Shown here piece after piece: positions 53,175 through 61,914 of a stretch of DNA of 64,000 nucleotides. Source of the DNA: an uncultured Chitinophaga sp. GTDB lineage: Bacteria; Bacteroidota; Bacteroidia; Chitinophagales; Chitinophagaceae. The stretch covers positions 1-64,000 of the forward strand of contig NZ_CALEJS010000032.1 of the NCBI RefSeq assembly GCF_937898475.1. Direction: 5' to 3'. Every line of letters starts with the position of its first letter. Within the stretch, counting starts at the first letter, position 1. The notes below the pieces were generated by a model. The model made no database searches, had not been told where the DNA came from, and was given only the letters and a program-made list of their open reading frames with translations. A program made the translations under genes and the position numbers.

Positions 53175-54156
53175 TAAAGCGCGGATAAGCCTCTATATGG
53201 GGAAGATGACCCACCCCTTCAAGCGGTACAAGCCTGGCATGTGGTATTCTCCGGGCGGCACGTTTACCCAGTTCAGGATAGTTGCCTAAAGTTTTACGAA
53301 GGGCTTCGGGAGCGGCCGCTTTCCCAAGAGCAGTACGGTCGCGTTGTCCGATGATCAGCAGGGTAGGGGCCTGGATCTGTTCAAATTCGTAGTACACCGG
53401 CTGTGTAAAGATCATATCATACGTAAGGGCGGCATTCCAGGCTATCAGGGGGTAGTCCGGACCTTTGGTCCAGCTGGCAAGTAATTGTGCCCATTTGTCG
53501 TATGCAGGGCTCCACTTCCCGGCGTAGTAGTTCTCCATCTGATATTTTCTGATCTTATCGTAATTCTGCTGCAGCTCTGACTGGCACCATTTGTCAATAG
53601 ATTGATAAGGCACTTTCACTTTCCAGTCTTCCAGCCCTATCGGGTTTTCCAGGATCAGTTTTTCTGTAATGTCAGGGTACATCAGCGCAAAGCGAACGGC
53701 CAGCATACCGCCCATTGAATGACCCAGTACAGCGGTGCTGGTGATCTGCAGGCTGTCCAGTATTGCCTTTGTATTCTGCGCCAGCAGCTGGAAACTGTAT
53801 TGCAGTTGTCTGGGTTTGGATGATTTTCCGAAACCGATCTGGTCGGGGATGATCACCCGGTAACCGTTGCGGCTCAGATCAGCAGCGGTGCTGTCCCAGT
53901 AGGCGCCGCAAAAATTCTTGCCGTGCAGCAGCATGACGGTTTTCCCGTTGGGCCGTTGGGCGGGTACGTCCATATAGGCCATCTTTAATGCCTGGCCCTG
54001 GATGTTCAGGGAAATAGAATGCACTGGGTAGGCATACCGGAAGCCGGAGAGCACGGAATCCTGGGGAGGGATGGGCTGGGCTTTCACGAAAGCAGTCGAA
54101 AGAATGGCCGGTAATATGAAAAGCAGGCGTTTTCTTTGCAGCAATCTGGACATCAT
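53140..54156 (-). CDS. Exported alpha/beta hydrolase
   Basis: The 338-residue protein has a signal peptide (to about residue 26, VKAQ) and one alpha/beta hydrolase domain. The oxyanion HG is in VMLLHGKNFCGAYWD, the nucleophile is in GHSMGG near residue 148, an acid lies in GQRDRTA and the histidine in GVGHLPHIEAYP. It probably hydrolyses an ester or amide in the periplasm. The 3' end overlaps the second patatin gene by 35 nt. Upstream lies an 11-bp tandem array shared with the divergent typA promoter region. Confidence 0.88.
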   Translation of the reverse strand: MMSRLLQRKRLLFILPAILSTAFVKAQPIPPQDSVLSGFRYAYPVHSISLNIQGQALKMAYMDVPAQRPNGKTVMLLHGKNFCGAYWDSTAADLSRNGYRVIIPDQIGFGKSSKPRQLQYSFQLLAQNTKAILDSLQITSTAVLGHSMGGMLAVRFALMYPDITEKLILENPIGLEDWKVKVPYQSIDKWCQSELQQNYDKIRKYQMENYYAGKWSPAYDKWAQLLASWTKGPDYPLIAWNAALTYDMIFTQPVYYEFEQIQAPTLLIIGQRDRTALGKAAAPEALRKTLGNYPELGKRAARRIPHARLVPLEGVGHLPHIEAYPRFISALLNFLKQD

Positions 54157-54230
54157 GGCAGTGGATTTTTTGAGATACCGGGTTTTTGCAGCGCAAAAGT
54201 AATGCCCGGTGTTGGCAAAAGCGCGGTGTA

Positions 54231-54363
54231 CTCCTCATGTTTTCCTCCTGGTACCTTCGTGATTTCCTCATGGAGTCCTCGTCCCATCTTCGTTACACCT
54301 TCGTCAGACCCTCCTGCAATCTTAGTGTAAGCTTAGTGAAGTTTTAGTAAACCTTCGTCAGAC
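54231..54363. repeat. Degenerate 11-bp tandem repeat array, 12 units
   Basis: From 54231, units start every 11 bp (54231, 54242, 54253, 54264, 54275, 54286, 54297, 54308, 54319, 54330, 54341), with one 10-bp step to 54351. The consensus is about ACCTTCGTnnn: T at unit positions 5 and 8 is invariant and C at 3 is kept in 11 of 12. ACCTTCGTCAGAC occurs exactly at 54297 and 54351. The array lies in the 401-nt gap between the divergent hydrolase and typA genes; the rest of the gap holds the typA promoter and no credible gene. Confidence 0.85.
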
Positions 54364-54488
54364 AGACAATTTATAGCGGCAGTCCCGGCAGTGCAGCTAT
54401 AACCGGCTGAGAGTCAGCATATTTGTTCCGTGCCACCAATGTTCATACTAATTTAAATTCATTTCCCTGATTTTTCGCAGTCTTTTCG

Positions 54489-54496
54489 TACCTTTG
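54489..54496 (+). promoter_or_regulatory. Putative -7 box (TACCTTTG) of typA
   Basis: TACCTTTG followed by CGCC is a strong Bacteroidota -7 match, 61 nt upstream of the typA start. The -33 region is TTT-like, not a clean TTG. Confidence 0.6.
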
Positions 54497-54557
54497 CGCC
54501 TTCTTTTGTGCGGTCAGAAAATGCTGACGCTGCAAGCTTGACATCTGAATTGTATAT

Positions 54558-56369
54558 ATGAATATTCGTAACATAGCTATTATTGCTCACGTAGACCACG
54601 GTAAGACCACCCTGGTAGACAAAATCCTTCATCAGACCAACGTTTTCCGGGCTAACCAGGAAACCGGCGATCTGATCATGGATAGTAACGACCTGGAAAG
54701 GGAACGTGGTATCACCATTTTCAGTAAGAACGCATCTGTGGAGTACAAAGGTGTGAAGATCAATGTGATCGACACCCCGGGCCACGCCGACTTTGGCGGA
54801 GAAGTAGAGCGCGTACTGAAAATGGCAGACGGTGTTATCCTGCTGGTTGACGCCTTTGAAGGGCCGATGCCGCAAACCCGTTTCGTGCTGCAGAAAGCGC
54901 TGCAACTGAACCTGAAGCCCATCGTGGTTATCAATAAAGTGGATAAGCCCAACTGCCGTCCCGATGAAGTTCATGATGCAGTTTTCGAACTGTTCTTTAA
55001 CCTGGACGCTACCGAAGAACAGCTGAACTTCCCCACCTTCTACGGTTCCGGTAAGAATGGCTGGTTCAACGATTCCCTGACACAATGTGAAGATATTACC
55101 CCCCTGCTGGATGGTATCCTGAAATATGTGCCCGAACCTAAAGTATCTGAAGGTAACCTGCAGCTGCAGATCACCTCACTGGATTACTCCTCTTTCCTGG
55201 GCCGTATTGCCGTAGGTAAAGTAACCAGGGGCAGCATTAAGGAAAACCAGCCTTTTACATTGGTACAGGCAGACGGCGTGAAAAAAGGACGTGTAAGAGA
55301 GCTGTACATATTTGAAGCACTGGGTAAGAAGAAAGTATCAGAAGTAGTAGCTGGCGATATCTGCGCGGTAGTAGGCGTGGAAGACTTCAACATCGGCGAT
55401 ACCATTGCCGACTTTGAAAACCCTGAAGCGCTGCCGGTGATCAGCGTAGACGAGCCTACCATGAACATGATGTTCGGTATCAACAACTCTCCTTTCTTCG
55501 GTAAGGATGGTAAGTTCGTAACCAGCCGTCACCTGCGCGACCGCCTGATAAAAGAAACTGAAAAGAACCTGGCGCTCCGTGTTGTTGATACAGACAGCGC
55601 CGATAGCTTCATGGTATATGGCCGCGGCATATTGCACCTGGGCGTATTGATTGAAACCATGCGCCGTGAAGGTTATGAGCTGACCGTTGGACAGCCCCAG
55701 GTAATTGTGAAAACCATTGACGGTAAAAAGCATGAACCTTATGAAACCCTGGTGGTAGACGTTCCCCAGGAGTTTGCCAGTAAGGTGATCGACCTGGTAA
55801 CACGCCGTAAAGGTGAGATGCAGATCATGGAAACCAAAGGCGACATGCAGCACCTGGAGTTTGAAATTCCTTCCCGTGGTTTGATCGGCTTGCGTACGCA
55901 GATGCTGACCTCAACTGCAGGAGAAGCTGTAATGGCACATCGCTTCAATGACTACAAACCCTGGAAAGGACCTATCCCCGGCCGTAACAACGGTGTGCTG
56001 ATTGCCAAGGAAGCCGGTACCACTACCGGTTATTCACTGGATAAGCTGCAGGACAGGGGCTCTTTCTTTGTTGATCCGGGAGAAGAGGTATATAAAGGCA
56101 TGATCATCGGTGAGAACAACAAGCCCGGCGATCTGGTAGTGAATCCCAATGAAGGTAAAAAGCTGACCAACATGCGAGCAAGCGGTAGCGATGCTGCCAC
56201 CAGCATTGCGCCTAAAATACAGATGACACTCGAAGAATGTATGGAATACATCCAGCATGATGAGTGTATCGAAGTAACGCCCAATTTTATCCGTATGCGT
56301 AAAACCATACTGGATGAAGAAGAAAGAAAGCGTCAGCAGAAATCAATGAAGACAGAGCAGGTAGGGTAA
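54558..56369 (+). CDS. typA: Ribosome-associated translational GTPase TypA/BipA
   Basis: The 603-residue protein is full-length BipA. GTPase motifs are AHVDHGKTTLVDK (residues 10-22), RGITI, DTPGHADFGGEVERVL and NKVDKP. EF-G-like domains II, III and V and the BipA C-terminal domain follow (KPWKGPIPGRNNGVLIAKEAGTTTGYSLDKLQDRG). It binds the 70S ribosome and helps 50S assembly and growth in the cold or under stress. It is monocistronic, with its own promoter and a strong terminator. Confidence 0.97.
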   Translation: MNIRNIAIIAHVDHGKTTLVDKILHQTNVFRANQETGDLIMDSNDLERERGITIFSKNASVEYKGVKINVIDTPGHADFGGEVERVLKMADGVILLVDAFEGPMPQTRFVLQKALQLNLKPIVVINKVDKPNCRPDEVHDAVFELFFNLDATEEQLNFPTFYGSGKNGWFNDSLTQCEDITPLLDGILKYVPEPKVSEGNLQLQITSLDYSSFLGRIAVGKVTRGSIKENQPFTLVQADGVKKGRVRELYIFEALGKKKVSEVVAGDICAVVGVEDFNIGDTIADFENPEALPVISVDEPTMNMMFGINNSPFFGKDGKFVTSRHLRDRLIKETEKNLALRVVDTDSADSFMVYGRGILHLGVLIETMRREGYELTVGQPQVIVKTIDGKKHEPYETLVVDVPQEFASKVIDLVTRRKGEMQIMETKGDMQHLEFEIPSRGLIGLRTQMLTSTAGEAVMAHRFNDYKPWKGPIPGRNNGVLIAKEAGTTTGYSLDKLQDRGSFFVDPGEEVYKGMIIGENNKPGDLVVNPNEGKKLTNMRASGSDAATSIAPKIQMTLEECMEYIQHDECIEVTPNFIRMRKTILDEEERKRQQKSMKTEQVG

Positions 56370-56371
56370 TA

Positions 56372-56490
56372 AAATACCAAATTCCAATATTTAAATCCCA
56401 GATTCTTCACACGGAATCTGGGATTTTTTTTGCCATCTGGTTCTGGAATTTGGTATTTGAATTTTGGAATCTGGAATTTGTTATTAGGTT
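56372..56490. repeat. Intergenic palindromic element around the typA terminator
   Basis: AAATACCAAATTCCA at 56372-56386 is repeated in inverse at 56444-56458 (15 bp, perfect), enclosing the typA terminator. Further partial copies of TTGGAATTTG-like sequence run on to about 56490. This has the look of a dispersed palindromic repeat; copies elsewhere in the genome cannot be tested here. Confidence 0.65.
56393..56431 (+). terminator. Rho-independent terminator of typA
   Basis: A perfect 13-bp stem (AAATCCCAGATTC / GAATCTGGGATTT, 56393-56405 with 56414-56426) has an 8-nt loop and is followed by an unbroken T run. Confidence 0.9.
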
Positions 56491-56497
56491 TTCCCCC

Positions 56498-56505
56498 TAC
56501 TTTTG
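56498..56505 (+). promoter_or_regulatory. Putative -7 box (TACTTTTG) of alkB
   Basis: TACTTTTG fits TAnnTTTG and ends 4 nt before the alkB ATG; a TTG lies 17 bp upstream at 56478-56480. The leader would be nearly absent. Confidence 0.45.
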
Positions 56506-56509
56506 TTGA

Positions 56510-57130
56510 ATGAACCAGCAACTGTTTGTATTTCCGGAAGACGATGCTCCTCATAAGGTACTGTTGAAAGATGGTGCGCTGGAATATTACCCGCATTTTT
56601 TTACAATCCCGGAAGCTGACCGTTTATTACAGCAATTGTTGAAAAAGATTGACTGGAAACAGGAATCCATGAACATGTACGGTAAGCAGGTGTTGTTTCC
56701 CCGGCTGATGGCCTGGCATGGAGATGCCGGGAGTACCTATGCTTTTTCGGGCAAAACTTACAGTCCCCAACCCTGGACGCCGCCTTTGCCGGAGATCAGG
56801 CAACGTATTGAGCCGGTAGCAGGTGTTCAATTTAACAGCGTGCTGCTGAACCTGTACCGTGATGGTAAAGACGCTATGGGCTGGCATGCCGATGATGAGC
56901 CTGAGCTGGGCCTTAACCCCCTGATCGCTTCTGTGAACCTGGGCGCCACCCGCCGCTTTATGCTGCGCTACAAAAGCGATCACCGCCTGAAATATGAGCT
57001 GGAGCTGCAGCATGGGTCCTTATTGATCATGAAAGGCACAATACAGCATTACTGGCAGCACCAGGTGCCTAAAACCTCCCGCCCCCTGCCTTCGAGAATT
57101 AATCTTACCTTTCGGGTAATAAAGGCCTGA
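56510..57130 (+). CDS. alkB: Alpha-ketoglutarate-dependent dioxygenase, AlkB family
   Basis: The 206-residue Fe(II) enzyme demethylates alkylated DNA or RNA bases. The iron ligands are in WHADDEPELG (HxD) and a later histidine in IQHYWQHQVPK; the 2-oxoglutarate arginines are in RINLTFR at the C-terminus. PRLMAWHGDAGSTYAFSG is the substrate-side block, as in AlkB homologues of the ALKBH2 type. No ada gene is adjacent. The SIR2-like gene follows after 57 nt and may be cotranscribed. Confidence 0.92.
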   Translation: MNQQLFVFPEDDAPHKVLLKDGALEYYPHFFTIPEADRLLQQLLKKIDWKQESMNMYGKQVLFPRLMAWHGDAGSTYAFSGKTYSPQPWTPPLPEIRQRIEPVAGVQFNSVLLNLYRDGKDAMGWHADDEPELGLNPLIASVNLGATRRFMLRYKSDHRLKYELELQHGSLLIMKGTIQHYWQHQVPKTSRPLPSRINLTFRVIKA

Positions 57131-57187
57131 ACGCAAATACCCTGCAATGAAAACGAGTAATTTCAAGTCAGTATAAATCCATGACCT

Positions 57188-58057
57188 ATGCAACACCCCA
57201 TTTTACTCGTAGGCAACGACATCAATAATATTTCCAGGGGGCAGAGCTGGAAAGACCTGCTGCAGGAAATACTGAGATTTTGCAATACCGAATGTGTACA
57301 GCTGGATGATAAAAAGCCATTTCCACTGCTATATGAAGAAATATTCCTGACAGCTATCCGCCAGTCTCATATCAGGGAGAAAGAGCTGAAAGCATTTATC
57401 GCCTCAAAGGTAGCGGCCATTGCACCCAATGAACTGCATAGCCTGATACGCAACCTGCAACCGGAACATATACTGACCACTAATTACGAATATACGCTGG
57501 AGGGAGGTGCGCCCGCACAGCGCAGCAGCCTGGTATCAGAGCGGTCTTTCAGTATTTTCAGGCGCTATACACAGAACGGGACCCATTTCTGGCATATTCA
57601 CGGAGACTGCCAGAACCCTATGAGCATCAACCTCGGTTTTGAACATTATGGTGGTCAGCTGCAGCAGATGCGCAATTATGTGGTGTCTGGCACCACCTAT
57701 ACCACCAAATACGCGCCTAAGCTACCTTTGTTAAGACGGCTTAGGCAAGGGCCCCTGAAAGAACATTCCTGGCTGGATCTCTTCTTTACAAAGGATATCC
57801 ATATATTCGGACTTTCACTGGATTTTGTGGAAACGGATCTGTGGTGGCTGCTGACCTATCGTGCAAGACAGAAGTTTCAGCATAACACCATACAGGTGCC
57901 CAATAAGCTGTACTATTATATTCCTGCGGAGTTTGTAAAAGCATCTGGCTTTAAGCTGGATATGCTGACGGCCAATGATGTGCAGATAGTCAGCATCAGC
58001 GCCAAAACCAAGCTGGCCTATTACAAGGAGGTGCTGAGCCGGATAAAGAAGGCTTAA
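57188..58057 (+). CDS. Stand-alone SIR2-like protein (possible NAD-binding or NADase enzyme)
   Basis: The 289-residue protein is a single SIR2-like domain with no fused partner. Motifs in order are VGNDINN (8-14, the GAGxS/GNGIN position), TTNYE (97-101), HIHGD (136-140, with the catalytic histidine) and GLSLDFVETD (208-217). There is no zinc-binding cysteine set, so protein deacetylation is unlikely. Relatives in antiviral systems degrade NAD. No Argonaute, Thoeris or helicase partner is visible; neighbours are alkB and a META lipoprotein. A housekeeping NAD-linked role is equally possible. Confidence 0.85.
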   Translation: MQHPILLVGNDINNISRGQSWKDLLQEILRFCNTECVQLDDKKPFPLLYEEIFLTAIRQSHIREKELKAFIASKVAAIAPNELHSLIRNLQPEHILTTNYEYTLEGGAPAQRSSLVSERSFSIFRRYTQNGTHFWHIHGDCQNPMSINLGFEHYGGQLQQMRNYVVSGTTYTTKYAPKLPLLRRLRQGPLKEHSWLDLFFTKDIHIFGLSLDFVETDLWWLLTYRARQKFQHNTIQVPNKLYYYIPAEFVKASGFKLDMLTANDVQIVSISAKTKLAYYKEVLSRIKKA

Positions 58058-58103
58058 TTTTTGTGCTTTATTACATGTTTATCTACAAAGAAAAACCACC
58101 TGT

Positions 58104-58607
58104 ATGATCACAAAACTGATACTGACAGCAACAACCGTAGTGCTACTGGCTAACACCTGTAACCGCCAGGGTAAAACCACAAACGAAAAGCAGCCCGAAG
58201 TCACGGAACAGGCAGGCGCTGACAGACCTGATCCCTGGACATTCATTGCAAAGAAAAGGTGGAATCTGATACAACTGAATGGTACAACACTCACTCAGTC
58301 TCCCATCTGGCTGGAGTTTGATACTGTACAGAAACGCTTCAGCGGCCATGGCGGCTGTAACCGGGTAGGCGGCAATTATGAGGCAGACAGCGTGCAGATA
58401 CAGTTCAAACAGGTAATCAGCACTCGCATGGCCTGCCTGGATGATACTGCCAATGAGCGCGAAAGCACTTTCCTGCGCCTGTTAAGCGATCATAGTTACA
58501 CTTTTGATATAGCAGATCAGACGCTGAACCTGTATGATAGCGGGAAAGTAGTGCTCATGCTTGGTATGCAGGATAAGCCGGCTGCATCTACACAGGCGGC
58601 ACCATAA
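58104..58607 (+). CDS. META-domain (HslJ-like) lipoprotein
   Basis: The 167-residue protein has a signal with a cysteine near residue 19 (LLANTC), which is lipobox-like. A META domain follows: WNLIQLNGTTLTQSPIWLEFDTVQKRFSGHGGCNRVGGNYEADSVQIQFKQVISTRMAC. Members are heat- or stress-induced envelope proteins of unknown action. It precedes the SnoaL-like gene by 9 nt, so the two are probably cotranscribed. Confidence 0.88.
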   Translation: MITKLILTATTVVLLANTCNRQGKTTNEKQPEVTEQAGADRPDPWTFIAKKRWNLIQLNGTTLTQSPIWLEFDTVQKRFSGHGGCNRVGGNYEADSVQIQFKQVISTRMACLDDTANERESTFLRLLSDHSYTFDIADQTLNLYDSGKVVLMLGMQDKPAASTQAAP

Positions 58608-58616
58608 AATCTTCTT

Positions 58617-59018
58617 ATGTTACGCGAACTGGCCGATCAATATAAACAACTGCTTGAACAAGGCAATACCATAGCCGTGATCGAACGGTTCTATGATGAC
58701 GACATTTATCAGCTGGAGAATGATGAGGAAACCATTATAGGCAAACAACGCCTGCTGGAGCTGGAAAAGCAGAGCCTTGAAAAGGTGAATGAACTGATCT
58801 TCCGTATTCCGACCCTTGTGGTGGATGAAGAGCACCAGGTGGTAATGGGAGAGATGATGATCACCTTTTACCATAAAACCGGCGGCCTTCGCTTTTTGAA
58901 AGAGGCTTTTGTGCAGCATTGGGAAAACGGAAGGATCGTAAAGCAGCAATTCTATTACCGCGGTATCAGAAGTGCCGAAGGACCCGGAAAGGCAGTAAAT
59001 AATACCAACCCTTCCTGA
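58617..59018 (+). CDS. SnoaL/NTF2-like small protein
   Basis: The 133-residue protein fits the cone-shaped NTF2/SnoaL fold: ADQYKQLLEQGNTIAVIERFYDDDIYQLENDEETIIGKQRLLELEKQSLEKV and a final VQHWENGRIVKQQFYY strand. The family covers isomerases, hydrolases and many proteins of unknown role. No signal peptide is present. It follows the META gene closely and converges on the TIG lipoprotein gene. Confidence 0.82.
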   Translation: MLRELADQYKQLLEQGNTIAVIERFYDDDIYQLENDEETIIGKQRLLELEKQSLEKVNELIFRIPTLVVDEEHQVVMGEMMITFYHKTGGLRFLKEAFVQHWENGRIVKQQFYYRGIRSAEGPGKAVNNTNPS

Positions 59019-59025
59019 AAGAAAA

Positions 59026-59061
59026 AGGCTGCATCGAGAGTACGATACAGCCTCTTGCTGT
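59026..59061. terminator. Terminator after the SnoaL-like gene
   Basis: The arms AGGCTG/CAGCCT and ATCG/CGAT pair with one mismatch between them (59026-59053), followed by CTTGCTGTTGTT. It lies between two convergent genes. Confidence 0.55.
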
Positions 59062-59072
59062 TGTTCACTTTT

Positions 59073-59429
59073 TTAAGGTCTTACAGCATCTGCCAGGGCC
59101 CCGCTGGAGGGGTAACGCAGGTATGCTACATTGGAAGACTGTTCCTTCACTTTTACGGTTACGGGAACGGTGCCTTTCAGGTGCCCGGGAACCTTTACGA
59201 TCAGCCGGTGAGTACTGGCGCTAACAACGCTTACTTCCGTACTTCCGATGCTTACACGGTTCTCAGCTGCGCTGGGGCTGAAGCCTTTGCCACTAATGGC
59301 TAAAAAAGTGCTGGTTGTGCCATGGGGTATAACTGTTACGGTCATTTGATCAGGCTGGGGATTAACATGGCAACTGCACAACCAGCACAACATCGTGGCC
59401 ATTATGGCCATCACTACTCTACCTTTCAT
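59073..59429 (-). CDS. Small IPT/TIG-domain lipoprotein
   Basis: The 118-residue protein has a signal with a lipobox-like CWLCSC near residues 15-20 and a single Ig-like IPT/TIG domain. The SGKGFSPSAAENRVSIGSTEVSVVSASTHRLIVKVPGHLKGTVPVTVKVKEQSSN pattern is typical. TIG domains in Bacteroidota bind carbohydrate or act as spacers in surface proteins; a stand-alone copy is uncommon. It is monocistronic. Confidence 0.82.
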   Translation of the reverse strand: MKGRVVMAIMATMLCWLCSCHVNPQPDQMTVTVIPHGTTSTFLAISGKGFSPSAAENRVSIGSTEVSVVSASTHRLIVKVPGHLKGTVPVTVKVKEQSSNVAYLRYPSSGALADAVRP

Positions 59430-59538
59430 ACACTTTAATTTTTTGGGGTGATTGAAACGAATGCAAAACTAATGTGCCGCTACGAAATGGATATGCGTAG
59501 TAACCCTTGACTTTAATAATTACGTATAAGTACGCAGC

Positions 59539-59582
59539 AATAAAAAGCCCCCTGGTTATTGGTGACCAGGGGGCTTTTTATT
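59539..59582 (-). terminator. Strong terminator of the S46 peptidase gene
   Basis: A perfect 18-bp stem with core GCCCCCTGGT / ACCAGGGGGC and an 8-nt loop is flanked by A and T runs on both sides, so it can work in either direction. It lies 15 nt after the peptidase stop. Confidence 0.9.
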
Positions 59583-59596
59583 GTGCAGGTTACAAC

Positions 59597-61753
59597 CTAC
59601 TTAATAATCTTCAGTTCGTTGATAATGTTGGAGGCGCCTCCCAGTTTGTCTATGCACCAGAGCACGTAACGGATGTCTACGCAAATAGTTCGGTTATATG
59701 CCTGGTCAAACTGGATCTTATGGCTCAATGCTTCATAGTTGCCATCAAAGGCAAGGCCGATCAGTTCACCGTTGCCATTCAGTACGGGAGAACCTGAGTT
59801 GCCGCCTGTAATATCATTGGTGGTGATAAAGCACACTACCAGGTCGTTACGTTTAATATCTTTGTACTGGCCAAAGTCTTTCTTTTTATACAGCTCAATG
59901 TATTTCTCAGGCAGATCAAACTCATAGTCGCCCGGCTGGTATTTTTCCATTACGCCTTTCATGGTACACACGTAATCATAGTCCATGCCGTCACGCGGGC
60001 TATAAGACTTTACCTGTCCATAGCTAAGGCGCATGGAGAAATTAGCGTCCGGATACCATTTTTTGGCCGGTTCCATTTCCATCAGGCCTTTCAGGTAGAT
60101 GCGGTCCAGATCATTATTATTAAGCAAGAACTGGTTATACAGCGGCAGGTACTTACCGGCGTAGTTCTTTGTAAAATTGCTGGCAAAGGCAAAAGCCGGG
60201 TCTGTTTGCAGGGTCACTGCATCAGGATGGGCCATGAACTCCTTCCACTTTTCATCCTTAAAAATAATAGTACCGTTCATGATGGCGGCAGACCAGAGGC
60301 GGTAGGTGTTATCATCATCCAGGTTACCGAATTTGGCCTTTACAGCATCGTAGAACCCGATGGGATGTTGTGCCGGCGGAATATCAGTATAGAACCTGCG
60401 GCAAATGGCAGCCAGTATTTTCTGGTCGCTAGGTTTATCTTCTTCTGCCAGGAAAGCGTTGCGGGCTTTATCCGCAGCCTCAAGGCTCTTTCGTATTGCA
60501 TCAGGCGCTGTGCCGGATTGTGTAAGGGCCTTCTCAACCGCCTGCAGGCTGGCGGCAAAAGCGGCCAGTGGAGAGCCCAGGATGCCTTCATGAATGTAAA
60601 TCCGATGCTTGGTATAGGGAGACCATTCCTTATAGATCTGGGCATAGTCTTTCAGAACAGACTGGTATGCAGGTTTGCCCTGGGCCCATTTTTCAAAGGT
60701 CGCTTCATGTTCCTGCTTCTCTTCCAGTACTTTGTACTTTAAGAGTTGTTTGGTCTCACCGTCAAAGAATTTCCAGTAGTTGGCGATACGGGCGTAAGAG
60801 GAAGACAGCTTCAGTTTGATGGCCGGATCTTTTTTCATCCGTTCAAACATAAACTTCAGGCGGATGTCGCGCAGGCTCACAATGGCAGGGTTTTCCACTT
60901 CTTCTTTCAGTTTTACACCGAAAGATGTTTCGTAGCGGTTGGTACCGCCCGGGTAGCCAAAGATCATGGCGTAATCATTTTCTTTTACACCTTTCAGGGA
61001 GATGGGCAGGAAGTATTTAGGTTTTAACGGCACGTTGGAAGCAGCATACTCCGCCGGTTTGCCGTTCTTGTCGGCATACACCCTGAAAACAGAAAAGTCG
61101 CCTGTATGGCGGGGCCATTCCCAGTTATCAGTATCTCCGCCAAATTTGCCTACACTTTCAGGAGGGGCGGCCACCAGCCTGATGTCTTTATAGCGCTCAT
61201 ATATGAACAGCAGATACTGATTGCCTTTGAACATAGGCAGTATTCTGCCCTCATAACCAGTGCCCTCGGTGGCTTTGGCGATGATCTGTGCAAATACCTG
61301 CTGTTGCGCCTGTACCCTTTCCTGACCTGTGAGGTCCTGCAGGGTATCTGTTACCTGTTTGGTCACATCTTCCACCTTTACCAGGAATTGTACAGAAAGT
61401 TTAGCAGCGGGGATCTCCTGTTGCATATTCTGGGCGTAGAAGCCGTTTTTCAGGTAATTGTGTGTAACCGAGCTGGCGCTGGCAATGGCATCATAGCCGC
61501 AATGGTGATTAGTAAAGATCAGACCCTGGTTGCTTACGATCTCACCCGTACAGCCCCCGCCAAAAATAATGATGGCGTCTTTTACGGATGCCTTATTAAT
61601 ACTGTATAACTGTTCTTTGGTGAGCTTCAGGCCTTTTTTAACCATGTCGTTGTAAACCTGCTGTCCCAGTAAATAGGGCAGCCACATACCTTCATCTGCC
61701 CTGGCCCATTGGATAGTAAGCAGGAGGAAAAAGATCAATAAACCTCTCTTCAT
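59597..61753 (-). CDS. S46 family dipeptidyl-peptidase, DPP7-like
   Basis: The ATG at 61753 opens a signal peptide (ends ARADEG) and gives 718 residues; the longer frame adds 26. The catalytic His is in TNHHCGYDAI (H84) and the nucleophile Ser in GGNSGSP (S653). The S1-site position after LAFD is glycine (G671, in LAFDGNYE), the DPP7 state; DPP11 has arginine there. It should release dipeptides with a hydrophobic second residue in the periplasm, feeding amino-acid catabolism. It is a single gene with a strong terminator. Confidence 0.93.
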   Translation of the reverse strand: MKRGLLIFFLLLTIQWARADEGMWLPYLLGQQVYNDMVKKGLKLTKEQLYSINKASVKDAIIIFGGGCTGEIVSNQGLIFTNHHCGYDAIASASSVTHNYLKNGFYAQNMQQEIPAAKLSVQFLVKVEDVTKQVTDTLQDLTGQERVQAQQQVFAQIIAKATEGTGYEGRILPMFKGNQYLLFIYERYKDIRLVAAPPESVGKFGGDTDNWEWPRHTGDFSVFRVYADKNGKPAEYAASNVPLKPKYFLPISLKGVKENDYAMIFGYPGGTNRYETSFGVKLKEEVENPAIVSLRDIRLKFMFERMKKDPAIKLKLSSSYARIANYWKFFDGETKQLLKYKVLEEKQEHEATFEKWAQGKPAYQSVLKDYAQIYKEWSPYTKHRIYIHEGILGSPLAAFAASLQAVEKALTQSGTAPDAIRKSLEAADKARNAFLAEEDKPSDQKILAAICRRFYTDIPPAQHPIGFYDAVKAKFGNLDDDNTYRLWSAAIMNGTIIFKDEKWKEFMAHPDAVTLQTDPAFAFASNFTKNYAGKYLPLYNQFLLNNNDLDRIYLKGLMEMEPAKKWYPDANFSMRLSYGQVKSYSPRDGMDYDYVCTMKGVMEKYQPGDYEFDLPEKYIELYKKKDFGQYKDIKRNDLVVCFITTNDITGGNSGSPVLNGNGELIGLAFDGNYEALSHKIQFDQAYNRTICVDIRYVLWCIDKLGGASNIINELKIIK

Positions 61754-61914
61754 ATAAGCGTGTCGATTTTGTAAAAGGACTCCAAACCTAACTTTTTTTT
61801 TGATAAAACAGTATACGAAGCCCGCCATCACATAGTTATTTTGGGCATATGACAGAAAGCCATTCAGCGGAACGAAAAAAGTGGAACGTCTTTTGATAGG
61901 GTGAAAATTGTTGT

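Noticed and set aside
56333..56596. 87-codon minus-strand frame over the typA-alkB gap
   Set aside because: Its FQIPKFKYQIP-like repeats come from the palindromic intergenic element, and it runs into both flanking genes.
57188..58607. SIR2 and META genes as a two-gene defence system
   Set aside because: The META lipoprotein is an envelope stress-type protein and pairs better with the SnoaL-like gene 9 nt downstream.
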